Notes: generated by a model from the letters alone, not told the origin. A DNA stretch of 64,000 nt from Novosphingobium guangzhouense (GCF_002896965.1 NZ_LYMM01000051.1:62001-126000), one strand, 5' to 3'; counted from the stretch's first letter, positions 1 to 8,779 are shown. Translations and numbers: made by a program.

Positions 1-1
1 G

Positions 2-760
2 CCGGACACTTCGATGGTCGTCATCAAGCCGGGGCAGGCCTATGCCAACCGTATGTCCGCGATCCACGGCTACACGCTGCAGCAGATCGCCAAGCTCGGC
101 AAGCCACAGGACCGGGGCGAATGGTGGATGACCCCGCAGCTGGTCAACGCCGTCAACCTGCCGGTGCAGAACGCGCTGAACTTCCCCGCTGCTATCCTGC
201 AAAAGCCGTTCTTCGATCCCGCTGCAGACCTTGCTTCGAATTATGGTGCGATCGGCGCGGTGATCGGGCACGAGATCAGCCACAGCTTCGACGCCAGCGG
301 CGCGGCGGTGGACGGCGACGGCCGCCTGCGCAACTGGTGGACGCAGGAAGACCTCGCCCACTTCGAAGCGCAGACGCAGGCGCTGGCAACGCAGTATGAC
401 GCCTACCAGCCGTTCCCCGACCTGCATCTGAACGGAAAGCTGGAACTGGGCGAAAACGGAGCCGACGTGGCCGGCCTTGCCGCCGCTTACGATGCCTACC
501 GCGAAGCACTGGGCGGCAAGGAGCTGCCGGTGATCGATGGCTACACCGGCGATCAGCGCTTTTTCATTGCCTATGCCCAGAGCTGGGGCGACAAGACCCG
601 CGAAGGCGCGCTGCGCCGCCAGGTCATCGGCAATCCGCATGCCCCCGGCCAGTACCGGGCGCTGACCGTCCGCAACATCGACGCCTGGTACAAGGCTTTC
701 GACATCAAGCCGGGCGACAAGCTGTACCTGCCCCCCGAAAAGCGCGTAAAGCTGTGGTAA
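2..760 (+). CDS. M13 (neprilysin-like) metallopeptidase, C-terminal part, cut by left edge
   Basis: The reading frame is open from the first bases of the window, so only the last 252 residues are seen. The zinc-binding HEISH motif lies at 269-283, and the later ENGAD segment fits the conserved ExxxD-type third zinc ligand region of M13 peptidases (neprilysin/PepO family). The end of the protein matches the usual M13 C-terminus with VIGNPHAPGQYR before the stop. These enzymes are periplasmic or secreted zinc endopeptidases acting on oligopeptides. A signal peptide cannot be checked because the N-terminus is outside the window. A palindromic element follows 7 bases after the stop. Family assignment is firm; the substrate is unknown. 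Confidence 0.93.
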   Translation, partial: PDTSMVVIKPGQAYANRMSAIHGYTLQQIAKLGKPQDRGEWWMTPQLVNAVNLPVQNALNFPAAILQKPFFDPAADLASNYGAIGAVIGHEISHSFDASGAAVDGDGRLRNWWTQEDLAHFEAQTQALATQYDAYQPFPDLHLNGKLELGENGADVAGLAAAYDAYREALGGKELPVIDGYTGDQRFFIAYAQSWGDKTREGALRRQVIGNPHAPGQYRALTVRNIDAWYKAFDIKPGDKLYLPPEKRVKLW

Positions 761-767
761 GCCGTTA

Positions 768-813
768 GCAGACGGGGGTTCGGTAAGGCTCAGCCTGTCG
801 AATCCCCGTCTGC
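768..813. repeat. REP-like palindrome downstream of the peptidase gene
   Basis: A perfect 10-bp stem (GCAGACGGGG at 768-777 with CCCCGTCTGC at 804-813) encloses a second short stem (TTCG/CGAA at 779-782 and 799-802) around a GGCTCAGCC core. No T-run follows. The inner CTCAGCCTGTCGAA resembles an intergenic repeat frequent in sphingomonad genomes. It may act as a transcript-end hairpin between the convergent peptidase and SnoaL-like genes. Confidence 0.5.
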
Positions 814-840
814 ACAGACTAATCCAGCGCGATTAGTCCT

Positions 841-1269
841 TTATACTCCGCGCGGTGCGTGCTGGCGGTGGATGTTACGGAACGAACGGCTCTGGAACAG
901 CCACTTGCCGCCCACTTTCACGCAAGTATCCTCATATACGCCGCGATCGCGCATAGTGACGCCGTCCTGATCGTAGACTTCCGAGGTGTAGCTGCGCATC
1001 ACCGCGCTTTCGCCGCTGATCTCGATCGAACCGGGCCATGCCTCGAACATGATGCCCGGATAAGCCTTCATCGCTTCCACCCACATGGCGACGATGGCCC
1101 GGCGGCCTTTCGTGGTTCCCAGTTCGGGATAGTCCGGCAGCGACCATTCCGCATCCTCGGCCCAAGTCGCGCCCCATGCATCGGCATCGTGGCGCGTCAC
1201 CGCATCGGCATAAGTCTCCAGCAGCTCGCGAATGGCGAGGCGGTCCTCGAAGGGGCCGGTGAAGGGCAT
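841..1269 (-). CDS. SnoaL-like / NTF2-fold protein (nuclear transport factor 2 family)
   Basis: This is a 142-residue protein beginning EDRLAIRELLETYADAV, the typical first helix of SnoaL_4/NTF2-like proteins, followed by an HDADAW segment and a C-terminal beta-sheet region ending in KWLFQSRSF. Such alpha+beta cone proteins act as small dehydratases or isomerases, or as ring-hydroxylating-enzyme small-subunit relatives. The reaction cannot be predicted here. The start is supported by GGGAGA about 8 bases upstream. It is the last gene of the minus-strand run that begins with the hydantoinase genes, 75 bases after the Rieske ferredoxin, so it probably modifies a pathway intermediate. Confidence 0.8.
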   Translation of the reverse strand: MPFTGPFEDRLAIRELLETYADAVTRHDADAWGATWAEDAEWSLPDYPELGTTKGRRAIVAMWVEAMKAYPGIMFEAWPGSIEISGESAVMRSYTSEVYDQDGVTMRDRGVYEDTCVKVGGKWLFQSRSFRNIHRQHAPRGV

Positions 1270-1344
1270 TTCGGCATTCTCCCGTTTCGTTTCGGAAGGA
1301 TGCTAGCCCCTGTCCCGGCGGGCGAAACTATGCCTTGTGCGAGT

Positions 1345-1704
1345 TCATGCCGTTACGGGCCTTTCGTTCGGGCCAGGAGCCTCGTCAGGCACCGCGACCT
1401 CGATCATTCCGCCTTCGATCCGCAGCGCAAAGACGCGCAAGTCCGCATAGGCGCCGCCGATGCACCGTCCTGTCGCCGCCTCGAAGCGGGCGCCGTGCAA
1501 GGGGCACATGATCGCGCCGCGGCGCACCCGGCCGGGCGACAGTAAAGCCGCCTGATGGGTGCAGCGGTCGTTCACGGCGCGAAAGCCGTCCTCGACCCTG
1601 ATTATCAGCACGCTCCAGCCGCGCAGGAGGATCGCGGCCTTGCCCTCTTCGGGAAAGTCGGCCTCGGCGATGACGGGGTGGTAGGTTTCGCTCATGGTAG
1701 CCAT
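1345..1704 (-). CDS. Rieske [2Fe-2S] ferredoxin
   Basis: This 119-residue single-domain Rieske protein has the cluster motifs C48-x-H50 (CTH) and C67-x2-H70 (CPLH), the two Cys and two His ligands of a [2Fe-2S] Rieske centre. Its size matches electron-carrier ferredoxins of multi-component oxygenases (BphF/NirD-like) rather than the oxygenase itself. The ATG at 1704 lies 14 bases after the stop of the upstream reductase, so the two genes are probably co-transcribed; a second ATG at 1695 is possible. No flavin ferredoxin reductase is next to it. It could serve the Rieske oxygenase at 15594-16793 or another oxygenase, which is inference. Confidence 0.87.
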   Translation of the reverse strand: MATMSETYHPVIAEADFPEEGKAAILLRGWSVLIIRVEDGFRAVNDRCTHQAALLSPGRVRRGAIMCPLHGARFEAATGRCIGGAYADLRVFALRIEGGMIEVAVPDEAPGPNERPVTA

Positions 1705-1718
1705 CGTTTTTCCGGATC

Positions 1719-2726
1719 TCAGATGCGGACCAGCGTCTTGCCGATGGTGCGGCCAGACATGAGGTCGATGAAAGCGGCGGGCAGGTTCTCGAACCCGTCG
1801 CGCAAATTGGCCAGCGGGCGCAGCTTGCCTGCCGCCACCCACTGGTCCAGTTCCGCCTGCGCCTCTGCCAGCACGTGCGGATAGTCGTAAGTGATGAAGC
1901 CCTGCATCCTGATGCGGTTCACCACCAGCTGCCACAGCGTCCTGACGCCGTAAGGGTGATCTGCATCATTGTACTGCCCGATCATGCCGCAGACAGCGAC
2001 GCGCCCGTGCAGCCTCATGAGCGGCAGGATCGCTTCCAGCATCTCTCCGCCAACGTTGTCGAAATAGACATCCACGCCATCGGGTGCATGCCGGGCGACT
2101 TCCACGGCGATATCAGGCGTCGCGCGATAGTCGATCGCGGCATCGAAGCCGAGTTCACGGATCACGTCTGCCTTTTGCGCGGACCCGACGATGCCGATGA
2201 CCCTGCATCCCCGCGCCTTCGCGATCTGGCCCACGGTGGAACCGGTCGCGCCTGCCGCAGCGCTGACCAGCACGGTTTCGCCTGCCTTGGCCTCGCCCAC
2301 GGCGAACAGGCCGACCCATGCGGTCAGGCCGACCGGGCCCAGCGCGCCCATGTAATGATGCAGGTCGGTCCCCGGCTGCTGTTCGACCTTCTCCAGCCCC
2401 CAGCTGTCGCCCGACAGGATGAAATGGTCCTGCCAGGTCGCAAAGGCCCGGACCAGAGTGCCGACCGGATAGTCAGGGTTGCGGGACGCCACGACCTCTC
2501 CCAGCGACATCCCGTTGATCGGCGCGCCCAGCGCAACGGGTTCGATGTAGCTGGGCCGATCGTCAAGGAAACCGCGAATCGCCGGGTCCACCGACCCGAC
2601 CCGCATCGCCACCAGAAACTCACCGTCACCCGGTTCCGGCATTTCCGCTTGTGCAAGCTGGAAATCTTCAGGCACGGGCATTCCTTCCGGACGCCGCGCC
2701 AGCAATATCTGTCTTACCTTTCCCAT
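1719..2726 (-). CDS. NADP-dependent MDR-family oxidoreductase (CurA / alkenal reductase type)
   Basis: This 335-residue medium-chain reductase lacks zinc-ligand motifs. The N-terminus (RQILLARRPEGMP...DF) and the cofactor site AAAGATGSTVGQIAKARG are typical of the curcumin reductase/prostaglandin reductase/2-alkenal reductase branch. Such enzymes reduce the C=C bond of alpha,beta-unsaturated carbonyls with NADPH. The C-terminal LMSGRTIGKTLVRI is also characteristic. It stands 155 bases downstream of the isochorismatase-like gene, with a hairpin in between, so it may have its own promoter. A second MDR reductase of a different branch lies at 62358-63362. Confidence 0.9.
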   Translation of the reverse strand: MGKVRQILLARRPEGMPVPEDFQLAQAEMPEPGDGEFLVAMRVGSVDPAIRGFLDDRPSYIEPVALGAPINGMSLGEVVASRNPDYPVGTLVRAFATWQDHFILSGDSWGLEKVEQQPGTDLHHYMGALGPVGLTAWVGLFAVGEAKAGETVLVSAAAGATGSTVGQIAKARGCRVIGIVGSAQKADVIRELGFDAAIDYRATPDIAVEVARHAPDGVDVYFDNVGGEMLEAILPLMRLHGRVAVCGMIGQYNDADHPYGVRTLWQLVVNRIRMQGFITYDYPHVLAEAQAELDQWVAAGKLRPLANLRDGFENLPAAFIDLMSGRTIGKTLVRI

Positions 2727-2825
2727 GCCCCTTGCTTAACCCCGCAGGGGCCAAGCGGAAGGCTGGCCTAAACGCTAGGTGCCCGTTCTCTCTGCCTAAT
2801 TCCTGCCGCCTGAGGCAGAAACAAC

Positions 2826-2852
2826 AAAGGCACAGCCATCGGCCGTGCCTTT
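2826..2852 (-). terminator. Hairpin terminator after the hydantoinase operon
   Basis: An 8-bp stem (AAAGGCAC at 2826-2833 with GTGCCTTT at 2845-2852) continues after one mismatch into GCC/GGC around an ATC loop. Read on the minus strand it is followed by a T-rich stretch (TTTGTTGTTT). It sits just after the stop of the amidase-like gene at 2881 and before the reductase gene, so it likely ends or attenuates the hydantoinase transcript. Confidence 0.6.
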
Positions 2853-2880
2853 GCATATGCTTTCGTTCAAACGGACAGGC

Positions 2881-3501
2881 TCAGCCCATCAGGGCGATCG
2901 CCTGCTGTTCACTGAGCACTTCGGCGTACTTCTTCGACAAGTCAAACAGGTTCGCTTCATGCGGGCGCTCGTCCCGATCACCGCAGGCATCGGCTACTAC
3001 CAGAGGCACGAAGCCGTTCTGCAGGGCATCCAATGCCGAAGCGCGAACACAGCCTGATGTTGAGAAGCCGGTGATGAACAGGCTGTCCACCCCCATACTG
3101 GTCAGCGTCGCCGCCAGCGAAGTGCCGAAGAACGAAGAGGCATACTGCTTCGTCACGACCACTTCATCCGCACGCGGCTGAAGCGTGTCCGGGAAGGCGC
3201 CCAGCGCAGAACCTTCAAGGAAAGCCTCCAACGCGGGCACCTTCTTGTAGAACAAGCCGCCGTCCACACCACCCGCGCGATAGACGACGTTGGTGAAGAT
3301 CACCGGCACGCCCGCCTTGCGCGCCGCTTCGGTCAGGCGCTCACACGAGGCGAGCGCGGTCTCGAAACGAGGCGAATAGAGCGGCTGGCCGGGCGTGAGA
3401 TAGGCCACAACCACGTCCACCAGCAAGAGCGCCGGCTTCTTGCCAGGCTGCAATGCCCCGCCGAAGCCGCCACGGTTGTAGTCGTCGAGCAGGTCGGTCA
3501 T
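2881..3501 (-). CDS. Isochorismatase-family hydrolase, N-carbamoylsarcosine amidase-like
   Basis: This 206-residue cysteine hydrolase has the family triad visible: Asp in LLLVDVV, Lys in VVTKQYASSFFGT and Cys in TSGCVRAS. The SAFFGT/SSFFGT region and length fit N-carbamoylsarcosine amidohydrolase, which splits N-carbamoyl amino acids to amine, CO2 and ammonia. The ATG at 3501 overlaps the stop of HyuB (ATGA), so translation is coupled. A longer frame exists upstream but is inside HyuB. Next to an ATP-dependent hydantoinase this fits the ring-opening then decarbamoylation sequence known for N-methylhydantoin. A second family member lies at 20213-20896. The substrate is inferred from context. 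Confidence 0.87.
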   Translation of the reverse strand: MTDLLDDYNRGGFGGALQPGKKPALLLVDVVVAYLTPGQPLYSPRFETALASCERLTEAARKAGVPVIFTNVVYRAGGVDGGLFYKKVPALEAFLEGSALGAFPDTLQPRADEVVVTKQYASSFFGTSLAATLTSMGVDSLFITGFSTSGCVRASALDALQNGFVPLVVADACGDRDERPHEANLFDLSKKYAEVLSEQQAIALMG

Positions 3502-5384
3502 TCCGCAGCCTCGGCCAGTTCCACTTCGTCGCGGTTCCACTTGGGCGCGGTCGGTGCAGGCAGGCCGGTTTCGGCCAGGCAGTTCTTGCGCAGCGTTTCG
3601 ATGTCAGGGCCAAAGTCGAACACGCCGATCTCGCCGCGATCGCTGCGCAGCTTGTCGCGCAGAGCCTTGGTAGCGGCTTCATCGACTGCGCCGTCGACGA
3701 TGACTACACCGTAGTCCTTCGCACCCTCGACGGTAACGAGGCCCTGCCCGATTTCCTTGAGCACCAGTGCCGGATCGCGATCCAGCGGGTCGCCCCAGCC
3801 GCCGCCGCCCCAGGTGATGAAGTGCAGCACGTCACCCGCCTCGACCGGGTAGTCTTCCAGCTTGTTGCCGACGACGATCTCGGTGCCGTCGGCCTTCACC
3901 AGCAGCTTGCGCGCGCGCTTGCCCGGATGGCCGCCGTTGACACCCCAGGGCGGTACGAACCAGCGGTCGTCGTGGATTGCGATCACGCCCGGCTCCAGGA
4001 AGCGGTAGACCATGTTGATGCCGTTGCCGCCACGATGCAGGCCCGCGCCGCCCGAATCCGGCACCGTCTCGTACTTCTCGATGACGAGCGGGAAGTAACG
4101 TTCAAGAAACTCGTTCGGAACGTTGGTAAAGCCGGGGAACAGCGAGTGCCCATCCGGTCCGTCACCCAGCGGACGACCGGGAATGCCACCGAAGCCGATC
4201 TGGAACAGCTGGAACCACTTGCCGGCCTTGTCGGTGCCTGCGTAGAACAGGTGCGGCGACGACGAGAAGCCGGCGGCGTTGAGGAATTCCGGGGTCTTCT
4301 GGCCGAGCAGGCCGCCCAGAATGTCAAACAGGCGACCCAGCACGTGGGTACGGCCCGAAAGCGCGGCCGGGAACTTGGGCTTCAGCAGCGAGCCTTCCGG
4401 GATACGCACGTCGATCAGCGGATAGTAGCCGTCGTTGAACAGGATCTGCGGATCGAAGACCATGATCATGTAGATGCCGAAGAACATGCGCATCATGTTC
4501 TCGTTCAGGAACATGTTGATCGATGCCTGGCTCTGCGGATCGGTGCCATCGAAGTCGAGGACGACGCGGCCATTCTCGCGCCACATCGTGCACTTGATCT
4601 TGTATGGCCCGAAGCCCATACCGTCGTCGCAGATGTAGTCTTCGAAGCTGACCTTTTCCTCGCCGATCGAACTGGCGATCAGCTGCTGCATAGCGCGGTA
4701 GTTGCGGTCAAGCAGCAGGTCCGTGGCCGAAACGAACACGTCATCGCCAAAGCGCTCGGCCATTTCCACTACGCGGTGCGCGGCGACGCGGCACGATGCG
4801 ATCAGCGCGTTGAGGTCCGCCTTGCACCACGCCGGGGTGCGCGACTGGTGCATGACCAGCTTGATCAGGTCCTCGTTGTATTCACCCTTCTTCCAGATCT
4901 TGACGGGCGGGATGCGCACGCCTTCCTGGAAGATCTCGGTGGCGTGGATCGGCATAGAGCCGGGGACCATGCCGCCGATGTCGCTCTGGTGCCCGAACAT
5001 CGAGGTATAGGCGATCAGGCGGCCGTCCTTGAACACGGGCAGCAGCACGAGCCAGTCGTTGCAGTGGCTGATCGCACCACCGACCGAGTAAGGGTCGGAC
5101 AGGAAGATCATGTCGCCGTCTTCGACCGTACCGTCGAACCCGTCGAGGAACGGGCCGATGTAGGAGCCGAACTGGCCCACGATCATGCGGCCCTGATGGT
5201 CCGCGATCAGCGGGAAGGCGTCACCCTGTTCGCGGATGCCGGGCGACATGGCGGTGCGCACCAGCGTGGCGTCCATCTCTACGCGCGCGTTACGCAGCGC
5301 GTTCTCGATGACTTCGAGGGTGACGGGGTCGATATCGACCTTGTTGAAGGGCGTTTCGTTAGCCTGGATGATACGTGCGGGCAT
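3498..5384 (-). CDS. hyuB: Hydantoinase B / oxoprolinase family protein (N-methylhydantoinase beta)
   Basis: This 628-residue protein matches the hydantoinase B family throughout: DPVTLEVIENALRNA at the start, SDPYSVGGAISHCNDW and the glycine-rich GGAGLHRGGNGI and WGGGGWGDPLDRDP near the end. With HyuA it forms the ATP-dependent amidohydrolase that opens hydantoin-type rings or 5-oxoproline. A GGGGAG ribosome site precedes the ATG by 5-6 bases. It lies 13 bases downstream of hyuA and overlaps the amidase-like gene, forming a three-gene unit. Family identity is firm. Whether the ring is N-methylhydantoin, 5-oxoproline or another lactam cannot be told. Confidence 0.94.
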   Translation of the reverse strand: MPARIIQANETPFNKVDIDPVTLEVIENALRNARVEMDATLVRTAMSPGIREQGDAFPLIADHQGRMIVGQFGSYIGPFLDGFDGTVEDGDMIFLSDPYSVGGAISHCNDWLVLLPVFKDGRLIAYTSMFGHQSDIGGMVPGSMPIHATEIFQEGVRIPPVKIWKKGEYNEDLIKLVMHQSRTPAWCKADLNALIASCRVAAHRVVEMAERFGDDVFVSATDLLLDRNYRAMQQLIASSIGEEKVSFEDYICDDGMGFGPYKIKCTMWRENGRVVLDFDGTDPQSQASINMFLNENMMRMFFGIYMIMVFDPQILFNDGYYPLIDVRIPEGSLLKPKFPAALSGRTHVLGRLFDILGGLLGQKTPEFLNAAGFSSSPHLFYAGTDKAGKWFQLFQIGFGGIPGRPLGDGPDGHSLFPGFTNVPNEFLERYFPLVIEKYETVPDSGGAGLHRGGNGINMVYRFLEPGVIAIHDDRWFVPPWGVNGGHPGKRARKLLVKADGTEIVVGNKLEDYPVEAGDVLHFITWGGGGWGDPLDRDPALVLKEIGQGLVTVEGAKDYGVVIVDGAVDEAATKALRDKLRSDRGEIGVFDFGPDIETLRKNCLAETGLPAPTAPKWNRDEVELAEAAE

Positions 5385-5397
5385 TGTTTCTCTCCCC

Positions 5398-7446
5398 TCA
5401 GGCCAGGTTGATCAGGATGTTGCCGACCGCATCGACGGTACCGACACAGTCGCCTTCGATGAGCGTGGTCGAGTCCATCTCGGTGACGATGGCCGGGCCC
5501 TTGATCACATCGCCAGCGCGCAGCTTGGCGCGGTCGTAGATTGCGGCAGGGGCCATGGCACCGTTGAACCACAGTTCGTGGTCGCGCACCTTGGCGTCGA
5601 CCGGATCGCCGTTGCCTTCGGGCAGACGCAGCGCTTCCAGTTCAAGCAGCGGCCCGAGCGCCACGGCGCGCAGGTTCACCAGTTCATGCTCGGTGTCCAT
5701 GTTGAACGTGAACAGACGCTCATGCTCTGCATCGAAGCGTGCCTTCACACCAGCCAGACCATCGGCCTTGAGAACTTCGGGGCTGATCGAGAGCGGCACT
5801 TCGAAGGCCTGGCCTTCGTAACGCACGTCGAGTTCGAACTGCACGGTGACGTCAGCATCCGCGATGCCTTCGGCCGTCAGTTCCTTCGTGGTCTGCGCGG
5901 CCATCTCTTCCAGCAGGGCGATGACTTCGGCTTCCTGCGTTTCCGAGAAGCGCTTGGAGAAAGAGCGCGCCGTTTCAGTGCGCATGCGCGTGGTCGCATC
6001 GCCCAGCGCGCAGAGCACGCCCGGAGAAACGGGCGAAACCGCAGGCCACGAACCCATTAGCTTGGCGACGGCGTTGACGTGGAGCGGACCGGCTCCGCCA
6101 AAGCCCATCACCGCGAAGTGGCGCGGATCGTAGCCCTGCTGCACCGAGATCATGCGCAGCGCGCCGAACATGTTCTCATTGACGATATCAATAATGCCGC
6201 GCGCTGCTTCCATCAGGCCGATGCCCAGCTTGTCGGCGATGGTCTGCACCGCCGCCTTGGCGCCTTCGCGATCAAGCTTGAAGGTGCCGCCCAGGAGGTT
6301 CTCGGGCAGGTAGCCGAGCACCACGTTGGCGTCGGTCACGGTCGGCAGGGTGCCGCCCTTGCCGTAAGCCACCGGCCCCGGAACCGCACCCGCCGATTGC
6401 GGGCCGACGCGCAGCGCACCGGTCAGTTCGGGCACATAGGCAATCGAACCGCCACCAGCACCAACCGTCTTCACGTCCAGCGCCGAGGCACGAACAGAGA
6501 GGTGGCCGACTTCGGTGGTACGCACGCGGCGCGCCTCCAGGTTCTCGATCAGCGCGACGTCCGTGGAGGTGCCGCCGACGTCGAGCGTCAGGATGTTCTT
6601 GATCCCGGCATTCTTGCCAACCCACAGCGCGCCCGTGACGCCGCCTGCAGGGCCGGACATCAGCAGTGCGACCGGCTGCTCTTCCGATTTTTCGGACGAC
6701 ATGAGGCCGCCGTCAGAACGCAGTAGCGAAAGCGAACCCGCCATGCCGCCGCCGCGCAGATTGTCGCGCAAGTTGCGCACGTACTTGCCCACGACCGGAC
6801 GCACGGCCGCGTTGGCCACGGTGGTCAGGGTACGTTCGTATTCCTGCATTTCCGGCAGGACAAGGTGGCTGAGGGAGATCGGCACTTCGGGCATGATCTC
6901 TGCCGCCAGTTCCGCGACGCGCTTTTCGTGCGCGCCGTTGAGATAGCCGTTCATCAGGCTGACGGTGAGCGCTTCGACGCCCTGCGCCTTCAGCTTTTCA
7001 AGGGCGGCGCGAATGCCGGCTTCGTCGATCGGGCGGATTTCGTTGCCCTGGGCGTCGATGCGACCGGCGATTTCCACCGTATCCTCAAGCGCGGCGAGCG
7101 GTTCAGGCTTGGGCCACACGATCCAGCCTGCAAGGCCGCCGGGCACGAACGAGCGGGCGATCTGCATGACCTGCCCGTAACCCTCGGTCACGACAAGACC
7201 GACGCGCGACCCCTTGCCTTCGAGCACCGCATTGGTCGCGACGGTCGTGCCGTGGAGGAAGTACTCGATATCCGCAGGCGTGATTCCCGCCTTCTCGCAG
7301 ATCGCGCCAAGGCCGTTCAGGATGCCTTCCGAGCTGTCATGCGGGGTGGAGGGCGTCTTGTGGCGCCAGAACGAGCCATTCTTCTGATCGAGCAGCAAAA
7401 GGTCGGTAAACGTCCCACCGACGTCCACCCCCAGGCGATAAGTCAT
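5398..7446 (-). CDS. hyuA: Hydantoinase A / oxoprolinase family protein (N-methylhydantoinase alpha)
   Basis: The 682-residue protein starts MTYRLGVDVGGTFTDLLLLD, the ASKHA-type phosphate-binding motif of HyuA. Further signatures are FLHGTTVATNAVLEGKGS, TLDVGGTSTDVALI and VMGFGGAGPLHVN. It supplies the ATPase half of the hydantoinase. The frame is open 45 codons further upstream, but the ATG at 7446 fits the family start and has CGGAGA about 10 bases before it. It is first in the minus-strand run, with a 267-base gap to the next feature that should hold its promoter. Confidence 0.94.
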   Translation of the reverse strand: MTYRLGVDVGGTFTDLLLLDQKNGSFWRHKTPSTPHDSSEGILNGLGAICEKAGITPADIEYFLHGTTVATNAVLEGKGSRVGLVVTEGYGQVMQIARSFVPGGLAGWIVWPKPEPLAALEDTVEIAGRIDAQGNEIRPIDEAGIRAALEKLKAQGVEALTVSLMNGYLNGAHEKRVAELAAEIMPEVPISLSHLVLPEMQEYERTLTTVANAAVRPVVGKYVRNLRDNLRGGGMAGSLSLLRSDGGLMSSEKSEEQPVALLMSGPAGGVTGALWVGKNAGIKNILTLDVGGTSTDVALIENLEARRVRTTEVGHLSVRASALDVKTVGAGGGSIAYVPELTGALRVGPQSAGAVPGPVAYGKGGTLPTVTDANVVLGYLPENLLGGTFKLDREGAKAAVQTIADKLGIGLMEAARGIIDIVNENMFGALRMISVQQGYDPRHFAVMGFGGAGPLHVNAVAKLMGSWPAVSPVSPGVLCALGDATTRMRTETARSFSKRFSETQEAEVIALLEEMAAQTTKELTAEGIADADVTVQFELDVRYEGQAFEVPLSISPEVLKADGLAGVKARFDAEHERLFTFNMDTEHELVNLRAVALGPLLELEALRLPEGNGDPVDAKVRDHELWFNGAMAPAAIYDRAKLRAGDVIKGPAIVTEMDSTTLIEGDCVGTVDAVGNILINLA

Positions 7447-7713
7447 GAACCCAATCTCCGTTAGATTGATATCTAGCAAGCATCGCGAAGCCCGCAATGA
7501 CAGACCGGTGCCCCCGAATGATCGGCAGGTGGAGAGAGCTTCCCGCACTGCGGAACGATACATTGCGCAGCGCCGTTCCACCCGATTTTCGAAGGCTTGT
7601 TGAGATTACCGCTCAATACAGTTTCAGACAGATTGGTGCAGATGCGGCAAAATCCTGCGACACTGCGCAGTCATATCGGCCCCATCGACAGCCTCTGATG
7701 GACGACGCCGAAC

Positions 7714-7869
7714 ATGACACGCCTGCTTCCCGCCTTTGCCGCCCTTGCCATGTCTTCAGCCCTCCTCAGCAGCGTCGCCGCGACAGCATTGCCCCCTGCG
7801 CCCCCTGTCATCGGCGCGGAAAACCCGGTGTTCCTCGGCCGCATGATCGTCACCGCCACCCCGCTCTGA
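7714..7869 (+). CDS. Small secreted peptide of unknown function (51 aa)
   Basis: This is a short frame with a clear Sec signal peptide: an Arg after MT, a hydrophobic core LLPAFAALAMSSALLSS, and an AXA-type cleavage region VAATA. The mature part is only about 25 residues, Pro-rich, ending FLGRMIVTATPL. It sits in the 605-base gap between hyuA and the plus-strand operon and explains the only coding-like part of it. No good ribosome site is visible. The VTAT ending is reminiscent of short exported peptides in sphingomonads, but I cannot name a family. The remaining stretches (7447-7713 and 7870-8051) show no convincing gene. Confidence 0.5.
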   Translation: MTRLLPAFAALAMSSALLSSVAATALPPAPPVIGAENPVFLGRMIVTATPL

Positions 7870-8051
7870 CACGGCAACAGGCAATACCTTCATTGCCCGC
7901 CAGTCGATAAATCCTCGATTGGTGAATAGAGGCAGCGGCGTCGATTTGCCGTTCGCCAAGGCTGAGGCAGCCTCCACGTCGAACTCCGAAGCAATGGCCC
8001 CGGACCCAATCATGCGGGCCGGCCATCCGGACCGACAGAGAGGTACATCGA

Positions 8052-8762
8052 ATGCCCCTTACCCGCACCACCGGCAGCTACGTTATGGGCCCCAGCGACG
8101 ACCGCTCGAAGTGGGTCGAATGGGAAAACTTCATCGTCACCACCAATCCGGACGGCACCCATACCGCGCAGTCGATGACGCGCTTTCCCGGCACTTCGCT
8201 GGTGCGCCACGTCACCCAGACGGTCAACGCCGCTTTCATGCCAATGGACGGCCATCTGCGCCTGTTCGTGGGCAACGAATTCCAGGGCGTGCTGGTGCGC
8301 CGCGTGGTGGGCGATGAGGTCACATCGCTGCTCATCGCGCCGGACGGCAGCCCGATCGAACAGGCCCAGCTCCCCGGCGGCGGCGACCTTGTTCTGGGCT
8401 ATCACCCCACCGTTGTCGAAGGCTGGAAGTTTACCCAGTGCGACCGCACAGTGGAAGGCACCCAGCATGTGCGCATCCTCACCACATCGGCCACCTGGAA
8501 CGGTGGCCAGATGACGCACGGCAAGGAAGTGACGCTGGCCATCGAATATATCGGTGAAGAGGAAATCGAAGTCCCCGCCGGCAAGTTCGTCTGCGATCAC
8601 TACCTCTGGCACACCGGCGCCATCGATGCAGACATCGAAGTCTGGACGACAGGGCAGGATCGCATCTGCGCAAGGGTAATCGGCCACGCCAAGGGCGTGA
8701 CTTACGAACTGGCCGAATTCGACCAGAAAACATTCGGCGACACCCTCGAATTCGATTTCTGA
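8052..8762 (+). CDS. DUF3108-like cytoplasmic protein, paralogue A
   Basis: This 236-residue beta-rich protein has no signal peptide. The C-terminal third has IEYIGEEEIEVPAGKFVCDH and TYELAEFD, the same pattern (YI..EEI.V.AG.F...H and YELA..D) found in the protein at 22773-23465, so the two are paralogues. The AG-x-F core resembles DUF3108 proteins. An AGAGAGG ribosome site precedes the ATG. It is the first gene of operon A, 17 bases before the nitrilase-like gene. Its paralogue is next to a methyltransferase in operon B. Function is unknown; a ligand-binding or lipocalin-like role is possible but unproven. Confidence 0.75.
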   Translation: MPLTRTTGSYVMGPSDDRSKWVEWENFIVTTNPDGTHTAQSMTRFPGTSLVRHVTQTVNAAFMPMDGHLRLFVGNEFQGVLVRRVVGDEVTSLLIAPDGSPIEQAQLPGGGDLVLGYHPTVVEGWKFTQCDRTVEGTQHVRILTTSATWNGGQMTHGKEVTLAIEYIGEEEIEVPAGKFVCDHYLWHTGAIDADIEVWTTGQDRICARVIGHAKGVTYELAEFDQKTFGDTLEFDF

Positions 8763-8779
8763 TCCGAAAGGCACACTTG

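Noticed and set aside
3453..5411. Long open frame antisense to hyuB (over 600 codons)
   Set aside because: It mirrors the hyuB codons in a GC-rich genome, has no domain signature and is full of His, Arg, Asp and Val typical of antisense shadows.
7497..7910. 137-codon frame in the gap between hyuA and operon A
   Set aside because: Low-complexity Arg/Pro/His-rich product without signature; it conflicts with the better small signal-peptide frame at 7714-7869.
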